DNA of 7,695 bases from Myxococcales bacterium (lineage in GTDB: Bacteria; Myxococcota; Polyangia; Fen-1088): the NCBI GenBank assembly GCA_003153875.1, contig PMBY01000374.1:14550-22244 (forward strand). The letters run 5' to 3'. Below the pieces are notes generated by a model that searched no databases, was not told the origin of the DNA, and was given only the letters and a program-made list of their open reading frames with translations. The translations under genes were made by a program, and so were the position numbers. Positions 1 to 7,695 of the stretch are shown here, piece after piece. Within the stretch, counting starts at the first letter, position 1. Each line of letters begins with the position of its first letter.

Positions 1-1155
1 ATGCTGGAAGACGTCGAGGGTGTGGACGTGCTGCCCGAACGGGGGGCACGTTTCCGTCTGCGCCGACCCTCGGACCTGGTTCTGCGTGCCCTGTGCGACA
101 TCCCCATCTTGCCTGCCGAAACCCTGCGCAAGACCGGTTCGGCGGTCACCCAGCTGGGTCGTCAACCGGTGGGCACAGGTCCCTTCCGTTTCTCCTCTTG
201 GGAACGCGGCAAGCGCATTCGACTGGTTCGCAGCCGGCCCGCCGAACGGCCGCAACCGCCGTTTCTCGACGAAATCGTGTTCGAGATCGACGGCGATGGA
301 TCCCGGGCGCTGGTCCGCACCCGACGGGGCGAAATCGATGTCCTGCCGCGTGTGCTAGACGTGCTCTATCCCGAACAGGTAACGCCGGCCACCCTGCGTG
401 ACACCTTGGAGGTTTGGTGGCTGACACCGGAGCGCTATTCGTTCGTCGTGCCCAACCACCGACGCGGGCCACTCGCCGATGCCCGTTTCCGCCAGGCGCT
501 CAGCCTCCTGTGGGATCGGGCGCGTCTTGCCGACGAAGTTCACCACGGCTTGGCGCGGCCCATCGGTGCCCCCACCTTCGCCCAGGTTCCCTTCGACCCC
601 CTGGATCTCAAGCAGGCCATTTCTCTGTTGGAGAGCGCCGGTTTTCGCGACAACGATGGAGACGGCGTGCGCGACGTGGGAGGGGTGCCCATCCGCCTGA
701 GCTTTCTGCTGCCGTCGGGCGCGCGCAGTTTGGCTACCGAGGCACGCGGATTCGCTCTCGATCTTCGGCGCGCCGGGCTCTTGCTCGACACCGTCGCAGT
801 CGACGCGAGCTCGCTACAGGCGCGCCTGGATGGCGGCGATTTCGACCTGGCGACTTTGACCTGGGAAGGCCGGCGCGACGAGGATCCCCGGCTGCTTTTC
901 GGCAGCCAGGGTCAGCTCGGCTTCAGTGGCTATCGCTCAGAGCCTTTGCAGGTGCTACTCGACCAAGTGCGGCTGGCCGTGGGCCCAGCGGCGCGTGTCC
1001 CAGTCTTGCAGCATCTCGGCGAATGGCTGGCCAGTGAACGGCCGGTCATCTTTCTCTACCGCCACGACGTCCCCGCCTTGGTCGCCAAACGGGTGCATGG
1101 CTTGGCCGGCGTGGGCGATCGCTTGGATCTGCGATCAGTGTGGGTCGACCCGTGA
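1..1155 (+). CDS. ABC transporter solute-binding protein, family 5 (oligopeptide/dipeptide type), 5'-partial
   Basis: This is the C-terminal part of an extracytoplasmic solute-binding protein of the SBP_bac_5 family, which captures peptides or similar solutes for an ABC importer. What is visible: a P-V-G-T-G-P-F-R-F core at about residues 56-64, typical of the family; a D-A-R-F-R-Q-A-L segment at 160-167 (the usual D-x-R-x-R-Q-A-L helix); and, at 205-228, the helix before a D-N-D-G-D-G-x-x-D stretch, as in the 'ALL-x-E-A-G-F-x-D-x-D-G-D-G' block of this family. Family members are normally 500-600 residues with a signal peptide. Here only 384 residues are present, with no signal peptide, and the first residues already match the middle of domain I. 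The true start is therefore probably left of the window and the ATG at base 1 is likely internal; a shortened gene cannot be excluded. No permease or ATPase gene follows. The ligand cannot be predicted. The stop overlaps the start of the lipoprotein gene. Confidence 0.85.
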   Translation: MLEDVEGVDVLPERGARFRLRRPSDLVLRALCDIPILPAETLRKTGSAVTQLGRQPVGTGPFRFSSWERGKRIRLVRSRPAERPQPPFLDEIVFEIDGDGSRALVRTRRGEIDVLPRVLDVLYPEQVTPATLRDTLEVWWLTPERYSFVVPNHRRGPLADARFRQALSLLWDRARLADEVHHGLARPIGAPTFAQVPFDPLDLKQAISLLESAGFRDNDGDGVRDVGGVPIRLSFLLPSGARSLATEARGFALDLRRAGLLLDTVAVDASSLQARLDGGDFDLATLTWEGRRDEDPRLLFGSQGQLGFSGYRSEPLQVLLDQVRLAVGPAARVPVLQHLGEWLASERPVIFLYRHDVPALVAKRVHGLAGVGDRLDLRSVWVDP

Positions 1156-2285
1156 TCGGGCTTGTCGGCGCCTGCCTGCTCCTGGCTGCCTGCCCTGCTG
1201 CCAAGCCGGATGCGAACAGCCCCGGGTCAGCCCAAGTGGCGCACCTGCCACCGCAAGAAGCTATGAATCTCAACCGCGAAGGCAAGACCCTGTACCGCGA
1301 TGGTCGTTTTGCCGAGGCCCGCGCCAAGTACCAACGGGCCAAGGAGTTGGACCCTGACTTTCTCGCTCCTTGGCTCAACCTGGCTTGTGCCTACGCACGC
1401 GAAGATCGCTTCCCCGAGGCGACGGAGCAGGCCGTGGCCTTGATCCGCCACGCCTATGTTCCCGGGGCGCGCGAGGTCATGGAGGCGGCTGATCTCGGGG
1501 CGCTGCAGATTCGCCCTCAGGAACTGGCCAATCTGAAGTCCGCCCTGGCCCAAGCGTCGACTGACTGGAGCAAGGCTGCGCAAGAGGGCTTTGTCTTCGT
1601 GGCGCGCACCCAACCGCCCGTCAAGCTGGAAGGGCAGGGGATCTTGGTGCTGGGAGTGAATCAAGAGATCTACGCCTGGCTGCCGCGCTCGGGACGCTAC
1701 CTTCCCCTCACGGCCGAAGACGGGCGTGTGCTGGCATTGGCGAGGTCGCCGGATGGTCGCCGGATCGTGTTCGTGCGCGCGGGCCGTCTGGTGCGTGCGG
1801 CCGACCAGGCGGACCTGTTGCGCGGGCTCGGCGTGCGACAGCTCGACTTGGCCAGCATGGCCTTGGGTCCGGTGGTTGAGCTACCCGGGGACGTGCGACA
1901 GATCACGCTGTGGCCTGCTGGCCGTGATGGCGTCGAAGTGGAAGTGGTTGGCCTCGTCGGGGCATCGAGCAAGTTCCACTTCGACGGCCAGAAACTGCAA
2001 CCCACCCAGACGATCCATCGACGTTTCTCCGCCGACGCTCAACCAGTGGCGCTTACTGCAGCGGGCGTGGCGCCCACCAGCCGCGTAGTCACGGACGCCG
2101 GCTGCGCTTTCTCGGCGCACGATGAAATCGACGGGAACGGTTTGCCCGGCATCCACATCTCAGGGCAAGCGGGCAAGGGCTTCTTCCTCGACGCTCGCTA
2201 CGGAGCTGGTCTGAACGGGCTGCCCTTTCCGGATTCCGCTTCCTCGCCAAGCAAAGCCCTGTCCCCGGCGAGAAAAACGCGCTAG
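1140..2285 (+). CDS. TPR-containing lipoprotein with PD40/TolB-like segment, function unknown
   Basis: I do not recognise a named gene. The N-terminus is a lipoprotein signal: a short hydrophobic stretch (about residues 5-17) followed by lipobox L-A-A-C with the acylated Cys at 18. Pro at +2 (no Asp) would suit outer-membrane sorting by the E. coli rule. Residues about 42-106 form one clear TPR (N-R-E-G-K-T-L-Y-R-D-G-R-F-x-E-A) and a second, weaker one. Residues 196-212 contain S-P-D-G-R-R-I-V-F, the PD40/TolB beta-propeller blade motif, and the rest looks beta-rich. The last 20 residues are low-complexity and basic. Two GTG starts are possible: 1140, which gives an Arg in the n-region, and 1152, which gives a GTGA overlap with the preceding stop but no positive charge. 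I chose 1140 with modest confidence; neither has a good Shine-Dalgarno, so translation is probably coupled to the solute-binding protein. A structural or assembly role at the envelope is only inference. Confidence 0.75.
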   Translation: MGRPVIGLVGACLLLAACPAAKPDANSPGSAQVAHLPPQEAMNLNREGKTLYRDGRFAEARAKYQRAKELDPDFLAPWLNLACAYAREDRFPEATEQAVALIRHAYVPGAREVMEAADLGALQIRPQELANLKSALAQASTDWSKAAQEGFVFVARTQPPVKLEGQGILVLGVNQEIYAWLPRSGRYLPLTAEDGRVLALARSPDGRRIVFVRAGRLVRAADQADLLRGLGVRQLDLASMALGPVVELPGDVRQITLWPAGRDGVEVEVVGLVGASSKFHFDGQKLQPTQTIHRRFSADAQPVALTAAGVAPTSRVVTDAGCAFSAHDEIDGNGLPGIHISGQAGKGFFLDARYGAGLNGLPFPDSASSPSKALSPARKTR

Positions 2286-2315
2286 ACGATTGCCAAACTG
2301 AGGTTTCCAATCATC

Positions 2316-3263
2316 ATGTCCAGAAAGATTGTCGTTACCGGCGGTGCTGGATTCATAGGATCTGCTCTCGCGCGCGCTTTGGTTGCGCGCGGCGACGATG
2401 TCTCGGTGCTGGATAACTTCTCCACCGGTAAACGCGAAAATCTGCAAGACCTGGCCGGACAGCTGGCGGTCGTCGAAGGCGACATCCTCGACGCGGCGTT
2501 GTTGGACCGAGTTTTCGCAGGCGCGGACGTCGTATTTCACGAAGCCGCCATCCCGTCGGTGCCGCGTTCTCTAGCCGCGCCTCTGCCCAGCCACAACGCC
2601 AACGCGACAGGCACGCTCAACGTGCTTGAGGCCGCACGCCGCTGCCGGGTGCGACGAGTGGTCTATGCTGGCTCGTCCTCGGCCTACGGCGAGCCTCCCA
2701 GCTTGCCCGTGGTCGAGACCATGGCCCCCGCGCCGTTGTCGCCCTATGCGGTATCCAAATTGGCGGGCGAGCACTACCTTCGGGTTTATGCGCGGGTGTT
2801 TGGCGTGCAGACGGTAACCCTGCGCTACTTCAACGTGTTCGGTCCGCGCCAGGATCCCAACTCGCAGTACGCGGCGGTGATCCCGCGTTTCATCACGGCC
2901 GCGCTGGAGGGCCGCTCGCCCACCGTGTACGGCGACGGCGAACAATCGCGCGATTTCTGTTTCATCGACAACGTAGTCGAGGCCAATCTGCGGGCCGCAG
3001 ATGCCGAGGGTGCATCAGGCAAGGTCTTCAATATCGCGTGTGGCACCGGCACCAGTCTGAATCGGGTTTTGGCTTTGCTGGGCGAGGCCTTGGGCCGACC
3101 CGTCGTGGCCCTCTATGAGCCGGGGCGGGCTGGCGATGTTCGCCATTCGCTGGCCGACATTTCCCAGGCAAAGACCGTGCTCGGCTACACAGCTGCGGTG
3201 AACTTCGTCGCCGGGCTGGGGAAGACCCTGGCATGGTTCCAACAGCAAAGATCAACGCCATGA
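2316..3263 (+). CDS. NAD-dependent nucleotide-sugar epimerase (extended SDR; UDP-GlcNAc/UDP-Glc 4-epimerase group)
   Basis: A 315-residue extended short-chain dehydrogenase/reductase, likely interconverting UDP-hexoses at C4 to supply sugars for surface polysaccharide. The N-terminal Rossmann motif T-G-G-A-G-F-I-G is at residues 8-15, and the L-D-N at 32-34 ending beta-2 fits NAD binding. Catalytic Ser is in S-S-S-A-Y-G (120-125) and the Y-x-x-x-K pair is Tyr144/Lys148. The block Y-F-N-V-F-G-P-R-Q-D-P-N at 171-182 and S-R-D-F-C-F-I-D-N-V at 211-220 resemble the WbpP type of UDP-N-acetylglucosamine 4-epimerase. In R-A-G-D-V-R-H-S-L-A-D (271-281), Ser278 lies where E. coli GalE has Tyr299, which favours N-acetylated substrates. 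Length is slightly short of the usual 320-340. The ATG has a TGAGG at 2299-2303, 12 bases upstream, which is somewhat far. Dehydratase or other epimerase activity remains possible, so I give no symbol. Confidence 0.9.
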   Translation: MSRKIVVTGGAGFIGSALARALVARGDDVSVLDNFSTGKRENLQDLAGQLAVVEGDILDAALLDRVFAGADVVFHEAAIPSVPRSLAAPLPSHNANATGTLNVLEAARRCRVRRVVYAGSSSAYGEPPSLPVVETMAPAPLSPYAVSKLAGEHYLRVYARVFGVQTVTLRYFNVFGPRQDPNSQYAAVIPRFITAALEGRSPTVYGDGEQSRDFCFIDNVVEANLRAADAEGASGKVFNIACGTGTSLNRVLALLGEALGRPVVALYEPGRAGDVRHSLADISQAKTVLGYTAAVNFVAGLGKTLAWFQQQRSTP

Positions 3264-4153
3264 GCAGCGGCCTGCTCAGCATGACCGGGTTCGGGCGAGG
3301 GACAGCCGAAGCCGGCGCGCGGCGTTTGATCGTCGAGATTCGTTCGCTCAACGGCCGCGGCAGTGACGTCAAGGCACGCGGTCGCGACGGGGACATCCCG
3401 GCGTCGGTGGAAACCGAGATTGTGCGCGCGGTTCGCGCGCGCGTCGCACGCGGCACAGTGAGTGTCACGATTCGAGAGGAGGGCATCGACGCGCCTGATG
3501 GCTTGATCGATCTCGCGGTGGTTCGCCAGGCTCACGAGGTTCTCGAAACCCTGCGGCGTGAGTTGGGCCTGGCACAGCCCGTCGACCTGGCCACGGTGGC
3601 CGCCTTCTTGGCTGGCCCTGGGGCCCGACCCGTCCGGCGCGACGAAATGACCTGGGACGGGGTGCGACCCGCGGTGGACCAGGCACTGCAGGAAGTGCAG
3701 GCCACCCGGGCCCGCGAGGGATCTGCTCTCTCCGCCGATCTGCGCCAGCGACTCGACCGTCTGCGCGAGCTGGCGGCAAAGATTGCGCAGGCCGCCTCCG
3801 GCCTGCCCACGCGTGCGGCCCGCAAGCTGCAAGAACGGTTGGCCGCCGTGGTGACCAGCGGCGCGGTTGTGGATCCCGCGCGACTGGCTCAGGAGGTGGC
3901 CATTCTGGCCGAGAAGCTCGACGTATCCGAAGAGCTGGTCCGCTTGCGCACCCATCTCGATCACCTGGGCGGGCTACTTTCCGGAAACACACCCGAGGCC
4001 GCCGGGCGCAAGATTGACTTTCTCGTGCAAGAGGTCGGGCGCGAGATCAACACCATCGGATCCAAGGTCCAGGACGCCCCCATCGCCGCTCTGGTGGTCG
4101 AGAGCAAGGCGGAACTGGAGAAACTGCGCGAGCAGGCTCAGAATATCGAGTGA
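3260..4153 (+). CDS. yicC: YicC/YloC family endoribonuclease
   Basis: A 297-residue protein, close to the usual 290 or so for this family of metal-dependent endoribonucleases involved in RNA turnover (E. coli YicC, B. subtilis YloC). The hallmark N-terminal S-M-T-G-F-G-R-G is at residues 7-14. The hallmark C-terminal domain (DUF1732) is intact at about 249-297, with G-R-K-I-D-F-L-V-Q-E, R-E-I-N-T-I-G-S-K, the acidic E-S-K-A-E-L-E-K and the terminal Q-N-I-E. An upstream in-frame ATG at 3233 exists, but I chose 3260 because it gives an ATGA overlap with the epimerase stop and places M-T-G-F-G-R where the family has it. There is no strong Shine-Dalgarno, so coupling to the epimerase is likely. 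The middle region (about 70-230) is helical and charged, as usual in the family. The next gene, gmk, is its standard neighbour in many bacteria. Confidence 0.95.
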   Translation: MSSGLLSMTGFGRGTAEAGARRLIVEIRSLNGRGSDVKARGRDGDIPASVETEIVRAVRARVARGTVSVTIREEGIDAPDGLIDLAVVRQAHEVLETLRRELGLAQPVDLATVAAFLAGPGARPVRRDEMTWDGVRPAVDQALQEVQATRAREGSALSADLRQRLDRLRELAAKIAQAASGLPTRAARKLQERLAAVVTSGAVVDPARLAQEVAILAEKLDVSEELVRLRTHLDHLGGLLSGNTPEAAGRKIDFLVQEVGREINTIGSKVQDAPIAALVVESKAELEKLREQAQNIE

Positions 4154-4178
4154 CCCACCCGACGAGAAATGCCGAGAC

Positions 4179-4822
4179 ATGACGTCACCCGACAGAAACT
4201 GCGGTCTTCTGCTGGTCATCTCCTCACCCTCGGGCGCTGGCAAGACCACGCTGGCGCGACGGCTGGCCGGGGAGTTCGACCTGCGCTTCTCCGTCTCGTA
4301 CACCACGCGCGCGCCGCGCAAGGATGAGGTACACGGCAAGGACTACCACTTCGTGAGCCGCGCGCGCTTTGCCCAGATGGTCGAGGGCCGCGAATTCGCC
4401 GAATGGGCCGTCGTGCATGGCAACCAATATGGAACCAGCGTCGCGACGGTGAACGCCTCGCTGGCCGACGGCGTGGACTGTCTGTTCGACATCGACTACC
4501 AGGGCGGCCGACAGATTCGTCAGCTGTGGCCCGCGCAGAGCGTGCTGTGCTTCATCTTGCCCCCCTCGATGAAGGAACTGGAGCGCCGGCTGCGCCAGCG
4601 TGCCACCGACGCCAGCGACGTCATCGAGCGCCGGCTGGCCATGGCCCACGAGGAGCTCACCCACTACGGTGAGTACGACTATCTGGTCGTCAACGACAAC
4701 CTCGATCAGGCCTACGCCAAGTTGCGCGCCATCTACGTGGCGGCCCGTTGCACGCGCGTCCGCAACGACGCTCTGGCGCAGGCTCTGTTGCGTGAGGCGG
4801 CCGCTACGGTCCGCAAGCCGTG

Positions 4823-4823
<1 letters not shown>
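4179..4823 (+). CDS. gmk: Guanylate kinase
   Basis: Cytoplasmic enzyme transferring phosphate from ATP to GMP to give GDP, an essential purine-nucleotide step that also feeds substrate to (p)ppGpp synthesis. Length is 214 residues, near the family norm of about 205. Visible motifs: the P-loop S-S-P-S-G-A-G-K-T-T at 15-24; the GMP-binding segment S-V-S-Y-T-T-R-A-P-R at 38-47 with E50, G53 and Y56; G-N-Q-Y-G-T-S at 81-87; D-I-D-Y-Q-G at 104-109 (Walker-B-like Asp); and the lid F-I-L-P-P-S followed by the Arg-rich R-R-L-R-Q-R. The C-terminal E-Y-D-Y-L-V-V-N-D at 165-173 is also typical. The start is the only ATG that fits the family N-terminus; the reading frame is open well upstream of it over yicC, but that extension is not Gmk-like. 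There is a gap of 25 bases after yicC and no strong Shine-Dalgarno. No key residue is missing. Confidence 0.97.
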
Positions 4824-6979
<2,156 letters not shown>

Positions 6980-6980
6980 G

Positions 6981-7010
6981 TCGCCAGCAGCGTCGCCTAG
7001 GCTGCGATTT
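6981..7010 (+). terminator. Weak terminator-like hairpin just after rel
   Basis: Starting two bases after the rel stop, TCGC-c-AGC (6981-6988, one bulged C) can pair with GCTGCGA (7001-7007), a seven-base-pair stem around a 12-base loop, followed by TTT only. The stem is G+C-rich but the loop is large and the T-run is short, so it would be an inefficient intrinsic terminator at best. A second small stem, CCCG (7024-7027) with CGGG (7034-7037), lies further on and has no T-run. A Rho-dependent end or read-through is just as possible. Confidence 0.3.
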
Positions 7011-7037
7011 GTGCGCTTTCAGGCCCGTGCAAGCGGG

Positions 7038-7043
7038 TATAGT
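7038..7043 (+). promoter_or_regulatory. Possible -10 box of a promoter for the lyase gene
   Basis: TATAGT at 7038-7043 differs from the sigma-70 -10 consensus by one base. At the right distance upstream there is only a poor -35 candidate (CTTTCA, 7016-7021, 16 bases away, three of six consensus positions). Transcription would begin near 7050, giving a very short leader that just holds the Shine-Dalgarno at 7053-7058. This is the only promoter-like sequence I noticed in the largest intergenic gap, and it coincides with a change in gene function. Confidence 0.3.
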
Positions 7044-7052
7044 AATCCAGAC

Positions 7053-7058
7053 GGGAGG
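7053..7058 (+). promoter_or_regulatory. Strong Shine-Dalgarno deciding a TTG start
   Basis: GGGAGG at 7053-7058 is the best ribosome-binding site in the window. It lies five bases upstream of TTG 7064, and the next in-frame start codons (ATG 7130 and 7133) have no comparable site. It therefore selects TTG as the start of the lyase. Confidence 0.75.
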
Positions 7059-7063
7059 TTCCC

Positions 7064-7695
7064 TTGACGCGCTCACCTTTCTCACCAAGTCTTGGCCGAC
7101 GGGTTGGCGCTTTCGCGCTGGTCGCCGGAATGATGTCAGCAGGCGAGGCGGCAGCCGCTCCGCTGGCTTTCCCCGGGGCCGAAGGCTTTGCGGCCATGGT
7201 CACCGGCGGGCGCAAAGGGCAGGTGGTTCACGTCACCACCCTCGCCGATTCCGGAGCCGGATCGCTGCGCGACGCCGTCAGCGGGTCCAACCGCATCGTG
7301 GTCTTCGATATCAGCGGCGTGATCAAACCAACCGACATCATCGTCGTCGCTGGCGACAACATCACCTTGGCGGGCCAGAGCGCCCCGGGTGACGGCATCA
7401 CGATCTATGGCAGGGAGATCAGCTTCAGCAATCGAAAGAACATCATCGTGCGCTATCTCCGCTTTCGTCAGGGCATGACCGACGCCTCGGGCAGTGCAAA
7501 AAAGACCGTCAACATCACCGACGGCCAGAGCATGATCTTCGATCACGTCTCCATACAATGGGGACGCTGGGACAACTTTGGCATCACCGGTACCAGCAGC
7601 ACCGTGACCCTGCAGAACTCGATCATCGGCGAGGGCGTGCCCCCGCAAAACTTCGGCTCCATCATCGACGGAGAGCAGGACATCACCATCGCCCA
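7064..7695 (+). CDS. Secreted pectate-lyase-like beta-helix protein (polysaccharide lyase family 1 type), 3'-partial
   Basis: Open to the right edge of the window (210 complete codons). The TTG start behind a strong GGGAGG gives a convincing signal peptide: R3, R12-R13 in the n-region, hydrophobic V-G-A-F-A-L-V-A-G at 14-22, and an Ala-rich cleavage zone at about 29-35. Starting at ATG 7130 would destroy it. The mature part begins with A-F-P-G-A-E-G-F (35-42), then T-G-G-R (47-50), D-S-G-A-G-S-L-R-D-A-V (62-72), V-V-F-D-I-S-G-V-I (79-87), I-T-L-A-G-Q-S-A-P-G-D-G-I (100-112), I-V-R-Y-L-R-F-R (128-135) and F-D-H-V-S-I-Q-W-G (159-167). This is the N-terminal half of bacterial pectate-lyase-like right-handed beta-helix proteins that cleave or bind pectin-like polysaccharide. 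The region expected to hold the catalytic Arg is outside the window, so activity and substrate are unproven. It is not obviously related to the genes upstream and probably has its own promoter. Confidence 0.85.
   Translation, partial: MTRSPFSPSLGRRVGAFALVAGMMSAGEAAAAPLAFPGAEGFAAMVTGGRKGQVVHVTTLADSGAGSLRDAVSGSNRIVVFDISGVIKPTDIIVVAGDNITLAGQSAPGDGITIYGREISFSNRKNIIVRYLRFRQGMTDASGSAKKTVNITDGQSMIFDHVSIQWGRWDNFGITGTSSTVTLQNSIIGEGVPPQNFGSIIDGEQDITIA

Noticed and set aside
2221..2301. Possible frameshift at the 3' end of the lipoprotein gene, because its last 20 residues are low-complexity
   Set aside because: One alternative frame runs about 100 bases into the epimerase gene and the other gives a basic, unconvincing tail ending at 2301. 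Neither is clearly better, so the annotated stop at 2285 stays.
2370..2392. GCGCGC ... GCGCGC inverted repeat (2372-2377 with 2385-2390, seven-base loop) near the start of the epimerase gene
   Set aside because: It encodes an Ala/Arg-rich helix (A-R-A-L-V-A-R) normal for this fold, and CG-alternating runs are expected in such codons. Any role in translation is speculative.
3421..3452. CG-alternating stretch with imperfect dyad inside yicC
   Set aside because: Explained by Arg/Ala/Val codons (V-R-A-V-R-A-R-V-A-R-G); the arms do not pair cleanly.
3185..3964. Open frame of 259 codons on the - strand opposite yicC
   Set aside because: Antisense shadow of a well-supported gene, with no start signal or recognisable domain.

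Overview
The window is dense, high-G+C, and coded entirely on the + strand. It holds seven-tenths of a typical Gram-negative housekeeping cluster, with an envelope/transport module before it and a secreted polysaccharide lyase after it. The lipoprotein signal with a lipobox, the frequent G/C third positions and the bifunctional Rel with a P-K-P-N-L-Y-Q-S-L-H-T G-loop region suggest a Gram-negative bacterium of the deltaproteobacterial lineages (Myxococcota or Desulfobacterota type). That placement rests on remembered family patterns and not on a search.

Layout. (1) 1-1155: the C-terminal two-thirds or so of a family-5 (oligopeptide/dipeptide type) ABC-transporter solute-binding protein, whose N-terminus lies left of the window. 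(2) 1140-2285: a small lipoprotein with TPR repeats and a PD40/TolB-like blade, whose start overlaps gene 1. (3) 2316-3263: an NAD-dependent nucleotide-sugar epimerase of the extended SDR family, most like the UDP-GlcNAc/GalNAc 4-epimerase (WbpP) group. (4) 3260-4153: a YicC/YloC family endoribonuclease, start overlapping gene 3 by ATGA. (5) 4179-4823: guanylate kinase (Gmk). (6) 4823-6979: a full-length bifunctional (p)ppGpp synthetase/hydrolase (Rel/SpoT) whose ATG overlaps the gmk stop by one base. (7) 6980-7063: a short spacer with a weak terminator-like hairpin, a possible -10 box and a strong Shine-Dalgarno. (8) 7064-7695 (runs off the right edge): an exported pectate-lyase-like beta-helix protein with a TTG start.

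How they fit together. Genes 1-6 are separated by 30 bases or less, or overlap, so they could be one transcript with several translationally coupled joints. yicC-gmk-rel is a conserved neighbourhood joining RNA decay, GMP-to-GDP conversion and alarmone metabolism. The omega-subunit gene rpoZ, which commonly sits between gmk and the rel/spoT gene, is absent here and there is no room for it. The lyase has its own translation signals and probably its own promoter, so it is likely a separate unit.

I see no CRISPR array, tRNA, rRNA, insertion sequence, phage or defence genes, and nothing that amounts to an undescribed system. The points most worth a second look are the missing rpoZ with direct gmk/rel coupling, the epimerase residue that predicts N-acetylated substrates, and the TTG-started lyase.
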